64,000 nt of DNA from Streptomyces iakyrus (GTDB taxonomy: Bacteria; Actinomycetota; Actinomycetes; Streptomycetales; Streptomycetaceae). The translations under genes and the position numbers were made by a program. Below are positions 8,716 to 17,337 of this stretch, one piece after another (positions within the stretch are counted from its first letter, which is position 1; the number at the start of each line of letters is the position of its first letter). The notes under the pieces are model-generated. The model was not told the DNA's origin, ran no database searches, and was given only the letters and a program-made list of their open reading frames with translations. The stretch covers positions 62,001-126,000 of the forward strand of contig NZ_JNXI01000027.1 of NCBI RefSeq assembly GCF_000717055.1. The letters run 5' to 3'.

Positions 8716-9387
8716 ATGCCGATCCCCGCGAACCAGGAACGCACCACGCTCCCGGGCTCCGTCGCCCTCCTGCTCGCCCTTCCGGCCCTCCTCTTCGCCC
8801 TGATCACCTGGCAGGTCGTCGCCGACGGCCCGCTCGTGCGGCTCGACGAGCGGCTCAGCCGCGTCCTGGTGAACCCGGACCGCTGCTCCGAACTCCTCGC
8901 CGACCTGGGCAACGTCCAGGTCGCGGTCCCGGTCCTCGCCGTCGCGCTCGGGTACGTCGCCCGGCGCAACCGCCGCGCGGGCGTGGACCGGTGGTGGCTG
9001 CCCGTCGCCGCGGGGGCGCTGCTCATGGCCCTGGTCCCGGCGCTGGTCGTCCCGCTCAAGGAGCTCACCGACCGCCCGGGCACCCCGGTCGTCCCGCCCG
9101 GCACCGGCTACTACCCCTCGGGCCACACCGCCACCGCCGTCGTCGCCTACGGCTGCGCGACCCTGCTGCTGCTCCCCTGGCTGCGCACGGCCCTGGCCCG
9201 CCGCACCCTGGTCACCCTGTGCGCCGCCCTGGTCCTCGGCGCGAGCTACGGCCTGGTCCGCCGCGGCTACCACTGGCCCCTGGACGTGGTGGGCAGCTGG
9301 TGTCTGTGCTCGGTGCTGCTGACGTCGCTGTGGCTGTCCGTCCTGGCGGTGACGCCGCCAGGACGGTCTCAACCACCGGGGCCCTGA
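8716..9387 (+). CDS. PAP2-superfamily membrane phosphatase
   Basis: A ~223-residue integral membrane protein with about five to six hydrophobic segments. The PAP2 phosphatase motifs are present in order: KELTDRP (motif 1), YYPSGHT (motif 2, with the catalytic PSGH) and RRGYHWPLDVVGS (motif 3, with the nucleophilic His and Asp). Such enzymes dephosphorylate lipid phosphates or undecaprenyl diphosphate at the outer membrane face; the exact substrate is unknown. The ATG at 8716 precedes the first hydrophobic segment; an in-frame GTG at 8683 is possible, and neither has a good ribosome-binding site. The 3' end overlaps the converging gene by 19 bp. Confidence 0.85.
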   Translation: MPIPANQERTTLPGSVALLLALPALLFALITWQVVADGPLVRLDERLSRVLVNPDRCSELLADLGNVQVAVPVLAVALGYVARRNRRAGVDRWWLPVAAGALLMALVPALVVPLKELTDRPGTPVVPPGTGYYPSGHTATAVVAYGCATLLLLPWLRTALARRTLVTLCAALVLGASYGLVRRGYHWPLDVVGSWCLCSVLLTSLWLSVLAVTPPGRSQPPGP

Positions 9388-9839
9388 CCGTCGTTCCGCG
9401 TCGCCAGCCCCGCCGCCGCCTCGTGCATGGCCAGTTCCAGCAGGGCCGGGTCGGTCAGCAGCCCCGAGCCGTCGGGCGGTACCAGCCAGCGGACGCCACC
9501 GGGTGAGGAGCGGCCCGGGTACGGCACGACGATCCAGGTGCCGGCGCCCGCCGTGCGAATGCCGGTGCCGAGCCAGCGGGCCGCGGTGCCCGGGGGCACG
9601 AAGAAACCCATGCGCGCGTCACCGAAGTCGACGAGCACGGGCCCCTGCCGGTCCAGGACACGGCTCAGCACGTCGAGCGTGGCGTAGCCGAGGTCGCCGG
9701 GCAGGATGAGCACGTCCCAGGCGCTGCCGGCCGGCAGCAGCGCCACGCCGAGCGGGTTGCGTTCCCACTCCCAGCGGCAGGCCTCGGGATCGGGTGCGAC
9801 GGATGCGAGCCACTCGACCGCCGTCTTCGCACCGGTCAT
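9369..9839 (-). CDS. Conserved hypothetical protein, primase/polymerase-N-like
   Basis: A 156-residue soluble protein. Its layout (CRWEWERNPLGVALLPAG near 20-38, then DVLILPGDLGYATLDVL, VLVDFGDARMGFFVPPG and GTWIVVPYPGRS) resembles small streptomycete proteins annotated as bifunctional DNA primase/polymerase N-terminal-like, but the catalytic acidic pattern of true Prim-Pol enzymes is not evident, so no activity is claimed. Its start codon (9837-9839) is preceded by AAGGGGG, which lies inside the 3' arm of a long hairpin, suggesting control of translation. The 3' end overlaps the PAP2 gene. Confidence 0.7.
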   Translation of the reverse strand: MTGAKTAVEWLASVAPDPEACRWEWERNPLGVALLPAGSAWDVLILPGDLGYATLDVLSRVLDRQGPVLVDFGDARMGFFVPPGTAARWLGTGIRTAGAGTWIVVPYPGRSSPGGVRWLVPPDGSGLLTDPALLELAMHEAAAGLATRNDGQGPGG

Positions 9840-9845
9840 CGAAAA

Positions 9846-9917
9846 GACCCCCTTCTCTCTCGCGAACCTCGCGGACGCGCGGGGCGTCCGGAGGGCATCA
9901 CGAGGAAGAAGGGGGTC
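9846..9917 (-). promoter_or_regulatory. Leader hairpin that can hide the ribosome-binding site
   Basis: On the minus strand, GACCCCCTTCT (9917-9907) pairs perfectly over 11 bp with AGAAGGGGGTC (9856-9846). The latter contains the Shine-Dalgarno AAGGGGG located 8 nt before the ATG at 9839. A second stem, CGGACGC/GCGTCCG (9873-9891), sits within the loop. TTTTC follows the outer stem. The structure could act as an RBS-masking switch or as an attenuator. Confidence 0.55.
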
Positions 9918-9940
9918 TCCCCCCGGCCATTACGCGGGTT

Positions 9941-9965
9941 CCGGCACTCCTTTGGAGTGAACCGG
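9941..9965 (-). terminator. Probable terminator of the polyamine operon
   Basis: On the minus strand CCGGTTCACTCC and GGAGTGCCGG face each other across AAA (9965-9941), with one bulge, 16 nt beyond the stop of the oxidoreductase gene. No T-run follows. Confidence 0.5.
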
Positions 9966-9980
9966 ATCACACCCGGTCGG

Positions 9981-11399
9981 TCAGCTGTCGAATCCCAGCC
10001 CCAGCCGGTCCATCGTGCGCAGCCACAGGTTGCGGCGGCCGCCCTGGGCGTCCGCGCGGGCCAGTGACCACTTGGTGAGGGCGATGCCCGTCCAGGCGAA
10101 CGGCTCGGGCGGGAACGGCAGGGGCTTCCTGCGGACCATCTCCAGCTCGGTGAGCTCGGTGCGCTCCCCCGCCAGCAGGTCCAGCATCACCTCGGCGCCG
10201 AACCGGGTGGCACCGACCCCGAGGCCGGTGTACCCGGCGGCGTAGGCCACCTTGCTCTGGTGGGCGGTGCCGAAGAACGCCGAGAAGCGGGAGCAGGTGT
10301 CGATCGCGCCGCCCCAGGCGTGGCTGAAGCGGACGCCCTCCAGCTGCGGGAAGCAGGTGAAGAAGTGCCCGGCGAGCTTGGCGTAGGTCTCGGGGCGGTC
10401 GTCGTACTCGGCGCGGACGCGGCCGCCGTAGGGGTAGATCGCGTCGTAGCCGCCCCAGAGGATCCGGTTGTCGGCGGACAGCCGGAAGTAGTGGAACTGG
10501 TTGGCGCTGTCACCGAGGCCCTGGCGGTTCTTCCAGCCGATCGCGTCGAGCTGCCCGGGCGTGAGCGGCTCGGTCATCAGGGCGTAGTCGTAGACCGGGA
10601 CGGTGTACGAGCGGACGCGTCTGACCAGGTTCGGGAAGATGTTCGTGCCGAGGGCGACCCGGCGGGCGCGGATCCGGCCGTAGGGGGTGCGGACGGCCAT
10701 GCCGGGGCCGTACGGCTTCAGGGTCAGGGCGGGGGTGTGCTCGTAGACGCGCACGCCCAGCTCCACGCACGCCCGCTTCAGGCCCCAGGCGAGCTTCGCG
10801 GGGTTCAGCATGGCGACGCCCCTGCGGTCCCACAGGCCCGCCTGGAAGGTGGGTGAGTCCACCTGCTCCCGTACGGCGTCGCCGTCCAGGAACTCGACGC
10901 CGTCGGCCAGGCCCTGCCGGGCGGTCTCCTCGTGCCACGCGCGCAGCTCCCGCGCCTGGTACGGCTCGGTGGCGACGTCGATCTCGCCGGTGCGCTCGAA
11001 GTCGCAGTCGATGGAGTGCCGGGCGACGGCGGCCTCGATCGCGTCGAGGTTGCGGTCGCCCAGCTCCTGGAGCTTGTGGATCTCGTCGGGCCAGCGGGTG
11101 AGGCCGTTGGGCAGGCCGTGGGTGAGGGAGGCGGCGCAGAACCCGCCGTTGCGGCCGGAGGCGGCCCAGCCCACCTCGCGGCCCTCCACCAGCACCACGT
11201 CCCGCTGCGGGTCGCGCTCCTTGGCGATCAGCGCCGTCCACAGTCCGCTGTAGCCGCCGCCGACGACCAGCAGGTCGCAGGTCTCGGAGGTGGTGAGGGC
11301 GGGTTCGGGCCGGGGCCGGCCGGGGTCGTCCAGCCAGTACGGGACCGGCTGGGCGTCGGAAAGCGAACGGGTCCACTGGTTCATGGCACCAGGGGCCAT
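9981..11399 (-). CDS. puuB: FAD-dependent amine oxidoreductase, gamma-glutamylputrescine oxidase-like
   Basis: A 472-residue DAO-family flavoprotein. The dinucleotide-binding motif VVGGGYSGLWTAL (45-57), the second motif VLVEGREVGWAASGRNGG with the AASGRNGG cofactor contact, and a C-terminal GYTGLGVGATRFGAEVMLDLL are characteristic of PuuB/OrdL-like oxidases. PuuB oxidises gamma-glutamylputrescine to the aldehyde. It is the last gene of a minus-strand run with a polyamine ABC transporter and an aldehyde dehydrogenase, which supports this role. No gamma-glutamylpolyamine synthetase (glnA3 type) lies in the window. The ATG at 11397-11399 is 18 bp from the permease gene. Confidence 0.85.
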   Translation of the reverse strand: MAPGAMNQWTRSLSDAQPVPYWLDDPGRPRPEPALTTSETCDLLVVGGGYSGLWTALIAKERDPQRDVVLVEGREVGWAASGRNGGFCAASLTHGLPNGLTRWPDEIHKLQELGDRNLDAIEAAVARHSIDCDFERTGEIDVATEPYQARELRAWHEETARQGLADGVEFLDGDAVREQVDSPTFQAGLWDRRGVAMLNPAKLAWGLKRACVELGVRVYEHTPALTLKPYGPGMAVRTPYGRIRARRVALGTNIFPNLVRRVRSYTVPVYDYALMTEPLTPGQLDAIGWKNRQGLGDSANQFHYFRLSADNRILWGGYDAIYPYGGRVRAEYDDRPETYAKLAGHFFTCFPQLEGVRFSHAWGGAIDTCSRFSAFFGTAHQSKVAYAAGYTGLGVGATRFGAEVMLDLLAGERTELTELEMVRRKPLPFPPEPFAWTGIALTKWSLARADAQGGRRNLWLRTMDRLGLGFDS

Positions 11400-11417
11400 G
11401 ATGTCAACTCCCTACGG

Positions 11418-12218
11418 TTATGCCTTGTGCCTGTTGCGGCGGTTTCCGGCGACCATGGAAACCAGGACGAACAGTACGGCGACGACGAACATGGTCGTGC
11501 CGATGACATTGATCTGAACGGGCGTTCCGCGCTGCGCCGAGCCCCAGACGAACATGGGGAATGTGACGGTCGAGCCGGCGTTGAAATTCGTGATGATGAA
11601 GTCGTCGAAGGAGAGCGCGAAAGCGAGCAGTGCGCCCGCCGCGATTCCCGGCGCCGCGATCGGCAGGGTGACGCGGACGAAGGTCTGGAACGGTCCCGCG
11701 TACAAGTCCCGTGCCGCCTCCTCCAGTTTCGGGTCCATCGACATCACACGCGCCTTGACGGCCGTGACCACGAAACTCAGGCAGAACATGATGTGGGCGA
11801 TGAGAATCGTCCAGAAGCCCAGCTGGGCGCCCATGTTGAGGAACAGGGTGAGCAGCGAGGCGGCCATGACGACCTCGGGCATCGCCATCGGCAGGAAGAT
11901 CAGCGAGTTCACGGCGCCGCGGGCGCGGAACCGGTAGCGGACCAGGGCGAAGGCGATCAGGGTGCCCAGCAGCGTGGCGCCGAGGGTCGCCCAGAACGCT
12001 ATCTGGAGGCTGAGGGACAGCGACCCGCACAGCCCGGAGACCCCGCACGGGTCCTTCCAGGCGTCCAGGGAGAACTGCTGCCATTCGTAATTGAAGCGCC
12101 CCTTCGGTTTGTTGAAGGAGAACACCGTCACGACGACGTTCGGCAGGAGCAGATAGCCGAGGGTCAGCAGTCCCGCCAGGACGACGAGATTTCTCTTGAG
12201 CCAGTTGACGAAGGGCAT
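11418..12218 (-). CDS. potC: Spermidine/putrescine ABC transporter permease, PotC-like
   Basis: A 266-residue inner-membrane permease with six predicted membrane segments. The EAA-type loop DLYAGPFQTFVRVTLPIAAPGIAAGALLAF is the site of contact with the ATPase. The order ATPase-permease-permease-binding protein nearby and the similarity to PotC indicate uptake of putrescine or spermidine. Start ATG is immediately after the stop of the upstream permease gene (no gap), so translation is probably coupled. Confidence 0.88.
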   Translation of the reverse strand: MPFVNWLKRNLVVLAGLLTLGYLLLPNVVVTVFSFNKPKGRFNYEWQQFSLDAWKDPCGVSGLCGSLSLSLQIAFWATLGATLLGTLIAFALVRYRFRARGAVNSLIFLPMAMPEVVMAASLLTLFLNMGAQLGFWTILIAHIMFCLSFVVTAVKARVMSMDPKLEEAARDLYAGPFQTFVRVTLPIAAPGIAAGALLAFALSFDDFIITNFNAGSTVTFPMFVWGSAQRGTPVQINVIGTTMFVVAVLFVLVSMVAGNRRNRHKA

Positions 12219-13148
12219 TTAGACCAGATCCTCCGTCCCGGACCTGCGGATGTAGAGGGTGACCATGAGCAGGATGGCCGCCATGAGGATGAAGGAGAGC
12301 GCCGCGGCCGTCGGATAGTCGAGGACTCTCAGGAACTGTGTCTGGATGACGTTTCCGACCATGCGGGTGTCGGTGGAGCCCAGCAGATCGGCGTTCACGT
12401 AGTCACCGGCCGCCGGGATGAAGGTGAGCAGCGTGCCGGAGACGACACCCGGCATCGACAGCGGGAAGGTGACCTTGCGGAACGTCGTCGAGGGGCGCGC
12501 GTACAGATCCCCGGCGGCTTCGTGGAGCCGTCCGTCGATGCGCTCCAGCGAGGTGTAGAGCGGAAGGATCATGAACGGCAGGAAGTTGTACGTCAGACCG
12601 CACACGACCGCGAGGGGCGTGGCGAGGACGCGGTCGCCGGCGGTCATGCCGAGCCAGTTCGTGACGTCCAGGACGTGCAGCGTGTTGAGCGCGCCGACGA
12701 CCGGTCCGCCGTCCGCGAGGATCGTCTTCCAGGCCAGGGTGCGGATCAGGAAGCTGGTGAAGAACGGCGCGATCACCAGGATCATGATCAGGTTCCGCCA
12801 GCGGCCCGCCCGGAAGGCGATCAGGTAGGCGAGCGGGTAGCCGAGCAGCAGGCACAAAATCGTCGCCGTGCCCGCGTAGAGCACCGAGCGGACGAACTGC
12901 GGCCAGTACGCGGACAGCGCGTCCCAGTAGGTGGCGAAGTGCCAGGTGACCTTGTAGCCCTCCTCCAGGGAGCCCGTCTGCACGGACGTGGAGGCCTGGT
13001 AGATCATCGGCAGCGCGAAGAACACCAGCAGCCAGAGGATGCCGGGCAGCAGCAGCCAGTACGGCGTGAAGCGGCCTGTGCGCTTCGGCGGTTTCGGTTC
13101 GGGCGCCTCGGGCGCGAGCGGCGGTGGCGCCTCGGTGAGTGTGCTCAT
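12219..13148 (-). CDS. potB: Spermidine/putrescine ABC transporter permease, PotB-like
   Basis: A 309-residue permease. A Pro-rich N-terminal tail (1-30) precedes six membrane segments, and the EAA loop reads EAAGDLYARPSTTFRKVTFPLSMPG. The ATG at 13146-13148 overlaps the stop of the ATPase gene by one base (TGATG), favouring this start over a longer upstream reading without membrane-protein character. Forms the channel with the PotC-like protein. Confidence 0.9.
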   Translation of the reverse strand: MSTLTEAPPPLAPEAPEPKPPKRTGRFTPYWLLLPGILWLLVFFALPMIYQASTSVQTGSLEEGYKVTWHFATYWDALSAYWPQFVRSVLYAGTATILCLLLGYPLAYLIAFRAGRWRNLIMILVIAPFFTSFLIRTLAWKTILADGGPVVGALNTLHVLDVTNWLGMTAGDRVLATPLAVVCGLTYNFLPFMILPLYTSLERIDGRLHEAAGDLYARPSTTFRKVTFPLSMPGVVSGTLLTFIPAAGDYVNADLLGSTDTRMVGNVIQTQFLRVLDYPTAAALSFILMAAILLMVTLYIRRSGTEDLV

Positions 13149-14293
13149 CAGACCGCCTCTTCCACTCCGGCGTCGGCGTCCTGAGCGGCGTCCAGACCGA
13201 AGGTGTGGGCCGGGTTCCAGTGCAGGACGACCTCGGCGCCGGGCACCAGGCGCGGGTCGCGGTCGATGTTCTGGGCGTAGACCTCGAAGTCGGAGCAGAC
13301 CGGGCTGTCGACGACGTACTGCGTGGAGACGCCGATGAAGCTGGAGTCGGCGATCCGGCCCGTGATGCGGTTGCGGCCCTCGGGGATCTCGCCGGCGTCG
13401 TCCGCGTGGCTGAGGGAGATCTTCTCCGGGCGGACGCCGACCAGCACCCTGCCGCCGGTGGACGTGGGTGCCGAACATCGCGCCCCGGGCAGGACGAGCT
13501 TGCCGCCGCCCGCCTTCAGCACGATGTCCTCGCCGCTCTTCGAGTCGACCTCGGCCTCGATGAAGTTGGAGGTGCCGAGGAAGTTCGCGACGAACGTGGT
13601 GCGCGGGTTCTCGTAGAGGTCGGTGGGCGCGCCCAGTTGCTCGACGCGGCCCCCGTTCATCACGGCGACCGTGTCGGCCATGGTCATGGCCTCCTCCTGG
13701 TCGTGCGTGACGTGGATGAAGGTGATGCCGACCTCGGTCTGGATGCGCTTGAGCTCCAGCTGCATCTGGCGGCGCAGCTTGAGGTCGAGGGCGCCGAGCG
13801 GCTCGTCGAGCAGGAGCACCTTGGGGTGGTTGATCAGCGCGCGGGCCACGGCGACGCGCTGCTGCTGGCCGCCGGAGAGCTGGTGCGGCTTCTTGCGGGC
13901 CTGCTCGCCGAGCTGGACGAGGTCGAGCATCTCGTCGACCTGCTTCTTCACCGACTTCAGGCCGCGCCGGCGCAGACCGAAGGCGACGTTCTCGAAGATG
14001 TCGAGGTGGGGGAAGAGGGCGTAGGACTGGAAGACCGTGTTCACGGGCCGCTTGTACGGCGGGAGGGCCGTCACGTCCTGGTCGCCCAGGAAGACGGTGC
14101 CGGCGGAGGGTTCCTCCAGCCCGGCGATCATGCGCAGGGTGGTGGTCTTGCCGCAGCCGGAGGCGCCGAGCAGGGCGAAGAAGGAGCCCTGCGGCACGGT
14201 GAGGTCGAGCGGGTGCACGGCGGTGAAGGCGCCGTAGGACTTGGCTATGCCCGTGAGGCGGACGTCGCCGCTGGGGTCCGTCTTGTTCGTCAT
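13148..14293 (-). CDS. potA: Polyamine ABC transporter ATPase, PotA-like
   Basis: A 381-residue ATPase driving polyamine import. Walker A GASGCGKT (43-50), Q-loop [12 protein letters not shown], signature [10 protein letters not shown], Walker [13 protein letters not shown] and the H-loop HVTHDQEEA are all intact. The C-terminal TOBE regulatory domain follows ([13 protein letters not shown]). ATG at 14291-14293 gives the family N terminus; a GTG 9 bp upstream overlapping the previous stop (GTGA) is a possible alternative. Part of the minus-strand operon. Confidence 0.92.
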   Translation of the reverse strand: MTNKTDPSGDVRLTGIAKSYGAFTAVHPLDLTVPQGSFFALLGASGCGKTTTLRMIAGLEEPSAGTVFLGDQDVTALPPYKRPVNTVFQSYALFPHLDIFENVAFGLRRRGLKSVKKQVDEMLDLVQLGEQARKKPHQLSGGQQQRVAVARALINHPKVLLLDEPLGALDLKLRRQMQLELKRIQTEVGITFIHVTHDQEEAMTMADTVAVMNGGRVEQLGAPTDLYENPRTTFVANFLGTSNFIEAEVDSKSGEDIVLKAGGGKLVLPGARCSAPTSTGGRVLVGVRPEKISLSHADDAGEIPEGRNRITGRIADSSFIGVSTQYVVDSPVCSDFEVYAQNIDRDPRLVPGAEVVLHWNPAHTFGLDAAQDADAGVEEAV

Positions 14294-14298
14294 GGTGG

Positions 14299-15546
14299 TC
14301 ACGCCCCCGTCAGCTTCGCGAACTTCGCTTCGAACTCGGTCTCTTCCTTCGAGCTCAGCGAGCGGAAGGCGTGCGACTTGGCGGCCATGGCCTTGTCGGG
14401 AATGATCAGCGGGTTGTTCGCCGCGTCCTCGTCGATCTTCTCCAGCTCGGCCTTCACGCCGTCGACGGGACACACGTAGTTGATGTACGCGGCGAGTTCG
14501 GCGGCGGCCTTCGGCTCGTAGTAGAAGTCGATGAGCCGCTCGGCGTTGGTCTTGTGCCGGGCCTTGTTGGGAATCAGCAGGTTGTCGGTCGACGTCACGT
14601 AGCCGCTGTCCGGGATGAGGAAGTCGATGTCGGGGCTGTCCGCCTTGAGCTGGACGACGTCACCGGCCCAGGCGACGCAGGCGGCGAAGTCGCCGCTGGT
14701 CAGGTCCGAGGTGTAGTCGTTGCCGGTGAAGCGGCGGATCTGGCCCTTGTCGACGGCCTTCTGGAGGCGGGCGATGGCCGCGTCGTAGTCGTCGGCGGTG
14801 AAGTCGGCCGGGTCCTTGCCCATGTCGAGCAGGGTCATGCCGATGCTGTCGCGCATCTCCGACAGGAAGCCGACCCGGCCCTTGAGCTTGGGGTTGTCCA
14901 GCAGGTCGGATATCGACGTCACCTCGACACCGTCGAGGGCCTTCTTGTTGTACGCGATGACGGTCGAGATGCCCTGCCAGACGTACGAGTAGGCGCGGCC
15001 CGGGTCCCAGTCGGGGCTGCGGAACTGGGCCGACAGGTTGGCGTAGGCGTGCGGCAGATTGCTCGGGTCGAGCTTCTGCGCCCAGCCGAGGCGGATGAGG
15101 CGGGCAGCCAGCCAGTCGGTGAGGACGATCAGGTCGCGGCCGGTGTCCTGGCCCGCCGCGAGCTGCGGCTTGATCTTGCCGAAGAACTCGTTGTTGTCGT
15201 TGATGTCCTCGGTGTACTTGACCTTGATGCCGGTGCGCCGGGCGAACTGGTCCAGCGTGGGGTGGTGCTTGCCGCTGTCGTCGACGTCCATGTACTCGGT
15301 CCAGTTGGAGAAGTTCACCGTCTTCTCCTTGGCCGAGTGATCCTCGGCCGAGACGCCGCCCTGCGACTTGCCGGCCGCCGGGATGCCGCAGGCGCTCAGC
15401 GTCCCCAGTCCGCCGACCGCGAGCGCCCCGCCCGCGGAGGCGCGCAGCAGGGACCGCCGGGTGAGGGAGGCCCTGCCGTTGGTGAGACTGCGCCTCATGG
15501 CGGCCCTTTGGGCCGCGGACAGGCGGTCGGGCTCGTACTGCTCCAT
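14299..15546 (-). CDS. potD: Polyamine-binding lipoprotein, PotD-like
   Basis: A 415-residue extracytoplasmic solute-binding protein. A twin-arginine signal (LTRRSLLRAS, about residues 28-37) is followed by a hydrophobic stretch and the lipobox LSAC near residue 52, so it should be Tat-exported and lipid-anchored. The body (VNFSNWTEYMDVDD, then TDWLAARLIRLGW and NYVCPVDGVK) is PotD-like. An N-terminal extension before the Tat motif is typical of streptomycete homologues. First transporter gene in the operon, 56 bp after the aldehyde dehydrogenase gene. Confidence 0.9.
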   Translation of the reverse strand: MEQYEPDRLSAAQRAAMRRSLTNGRASLTRRSLLRASAGGALAVGGLGTLSACGIPAAGKSQGGVSAEDHSAKEKTVNFSNWTEYMDVDDSGKHHPTLDQFARRTGIKVKYTEDINDNNEFFGKIKPQLAAGQDTGRDLIVLTDWLAARLIRLGWAQKLDPSNLPHAYANLSAQFRSPDWDPGRAYSYVWQGISTVIAYNKKALDGVEVTSISDLLDNPKLKGRVGFLSEMRDSIGMTLLDMGKDPADFTADDYDAAIARLQKAVDKGQIRRFTGNDYTSDLTSGDFAACVAWAGDVVQLKADSPDIDFLIPDSGYVTSTDNLLIPNKARHKTNAERLIDFYYEPKAAAELAAYINYVCPVDGVKAELEKIDEDAANNPLIIPDKAMAAKSHAFRSLSSKEETEFEAKFAKLTGA

Positions 15547-15602
15547 GCGCGTGGTGCCCTTTCGGAGGGTGGACGGCCGGTGGTCAGGCGGCCTGCGAAC
15601 GG

Positions 15603-17138
15603 CTATCGATCCCCGAACACGGTGCGGTGCCAGTCCTTGGCGGCCACCGCGGTGTTGTCGAACATGACGTGCTTGATCTGGGTGTACTCCTCGAACGAGT
15701 ACGCGGACATGTCCTTGCCGTAGCCGGAGGACTTGTAGCCGCCGTGCGGCATCTCGCTGATGATCGGGATGTGGTCGTTGATCCAGACACAGCCGGCCTT
15801 GATCTCGCGGGTGGCCCGGTTCGCGCGGTACACGTCCCGGCTCCAGGCGGACGCGGCCAGCCCGTACGGGGTGTCGTTGGCGAGCGCGAGGCCCTCGTCG
15901 TCGGTGTCGAACGGCAGCACGACCAGGACCGGTCCGAAGATCTCCGACTGGACGACCTCGCTGTCCTGGGCAGCGTCGGCGATCAGGGTGGGCCGGTAGT
16001 AGGCGCCCTCGGCGAGCTCGCCCTCGGGTGCCTCGCCACCGGTCACCACGCGCGCGTAGGCCCGCGCCCGGTCCACGAACCCGGCGACCCGGTCCCGCTG
16101 CACGTGGGAGATCAGCGGGCCGAGGTCGGTGCCGGCAGCGAAGGGGTCGCCGAGCCGGACCGTCTCCATGAGCTCAGCGGTCCGCTCCACGAAGGCCTCG
16201 TACAGCGGCCGCTGCACGTACGCGCGCGTGGCGGCCGTGCAGTCCTGCCCGGTGTTGATGAGCGAGCCGGCGACCGCGCCCTGGGCGGCGGCCTCCAGGT
16301 CGGCGTCGTCGAACACCACGAAGGGCGCCTTGCCGCCGAGCTCCAGGTGGAGGCGCTTGACGGTGGCGGTGGCGACCTCGGCGACGCGCTTGCCGACGGC
16401 GGTGGAGCCGGTGAAGGAGGTCATGGCCACGTCGGGGTGGCCGACGAGGTGCTCCCCGGCCTCCCTCCCGGTGCCGGTGACGATGTTGATCACGCCGTCC
16501 GGGATCCCGGCGTCGGTGGCCGCCTGGGCGAAGAGCAGCGAGGTCAGCGGGGTGAGCTCGGCGGGCTTCAGGACGATGGTGTTGCCCGCCGCGATCGCCG
16601 GGAGGATCTTCCAGGCGGCCATCTGGAGGGGGTAGTTCCAGGGCGCGATCGACCCGACGACCCCGATGGGCTCGCGCCGCACGTACGAGGTGTGGTCCCC
16701 GGAGTACTCACCGGCCGACTGCCCCTGGAGATGCCGTGCGGCACCGGCGAAGAAGGCGGCGTTGTCGATCGTCCCGGGGACGTCGAACTCGCGGGTCAGC
16801 TTGAGCGGCTTGCCGCACTGGAGCGACTCGGCGCGGGCGAAGTCCTCCGCCCGGTCGGCGAGGACCGCGGCGAACCGGTGCAGGGCGTCGGACCGCTCGC
16901 CGGGGGTGGTCCCCGCCCAGCCGGGGAAGGCCGCGCGGGCGGCGGCGACGGCCCGGTCGACGTCGGCCGTGCCCGCCAGCTCGTAGGTGAGGACCTCCTC
17001 ACCCGACGCCGGGTCGACGACCGCGTGCGTGCGGCCGGAGGTGCCCCTGGTCAGACGGCCCGCGATGTACTGCGCGCCCTCTGCGAAGCGCTCCTTTGCC
17101 GGGAATCGGTCCGGGGTGGCAGTGCCCGGGTTGTGCAT
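15603..17138 (-). CDS. Gamma-aminobutyraldehyde dehydrogenase
   Basis: A 511-residue ALDH that should oxidise gamma-aminobutyraldehyde (or its gamma-glutamyl form) to GABA with NAD. Visible: SIAPWNYPLQM (163-173), FTGSTAVGKRV (242-252), catalytic Glu266 in HLELGGKAP and Cys300 in NTGQDCTAATR. It is the promoter-proximal gene of the polyamine transport/oxidase operon. It shares the NxGQDCTAATR active site with the ALDH at 23563, so the genome has two such enzymes within 10 kb. Start ATG at 17136-17138 follows GGAGAG. Confidence 0.88.
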   Translation of the reverse strand: MHNPGTATPDRFPAKERFAEGAQYIAGRLTRGTSGRTHAVVDPASGEEVLTYELAGTADVDRAVAAARAAFPGWAGTTPGERSDALHRFAAVLADRAEDFARAESLQCGKPLKLTREFDVPGTIDNAAFFAGAARHLQGQSAGEYSGDHTSYVRREPIGVVGSIAPWNYPLQMAAWKILPAIAAGNTIVLKPAELTPLTSLLFAQAATDAGIPDGVINIVTGTGREAGEHLVGHPDVAMTSFTGSTAVGKRVAEVATATVKRLHLELGGKAPFVVFDDADLEAAAQGAVAGSLINTGQDCTAATRAYVQRPLYEAFVERTAELMETVRLGDPFAAGTDLGPLISHVQRDRVAGFVDRARAYARVVTGGEAPEGELAEGAYYRPTLIADAAQDSEVVQSEIFGPVLVVLPFDTDDEGLALANDTPYGLAASAWSRDVYRANRATREIKAGCVWINDHIPIISEMPHGGYKSSGYGKDMSAYSFEEYTQIKHVMFDNTAVAAKDWHRTVFGDR

Positions 17139-17204
17139 GTCGCTCTCCTCCGTGTCCCCTGACGGGGCCGGCGTGGCTCAGGCTCGATTTGAGTGCCGAT
17201 CCTG

Positions 17205-17270
17205 ACAGAGGTATGGCATGCCAACAAGTGATTCCGTTGTTGATTTTTGGTTACGCGACGGAATCTGTCG
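17205..17270. promoter_or_regulatory. Operator/promoter region of the polyamine operon
   Basis: Contains the perfect palindrome TGGCATGCCA (17214-17223) and an inverted repeat GATTCCGT/ACGGAATC (17230-17237 and 17258-17265) around an AT-rich core. On the minus strand a TTGTTG at 17227-17222 is followed 17 nt later by CAGGAT, a possible promoter for the dehydrogenase gene starting at 17138; the palindrome would then lie in the spacer, as for a repressor site. Inferred from pattern only. Confidence 0.45.
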
Positions 17271-17337
17271 ACCAGGTGTCGAGTCCGCCGCGAAAAGGCG
17301 GGACGCTGTGTCAGTGGTGCGTGCCAGACTCGCGTGC

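Noticed and set aside
10932..13184. 750-codon plus-strand open frame opposite the oxidase and permease genes
   Set aside because: It is the antisense of three clearly homologous genes; its composition (His, Asp, Gly, Arg rich) is typical of GC-driven false frames.
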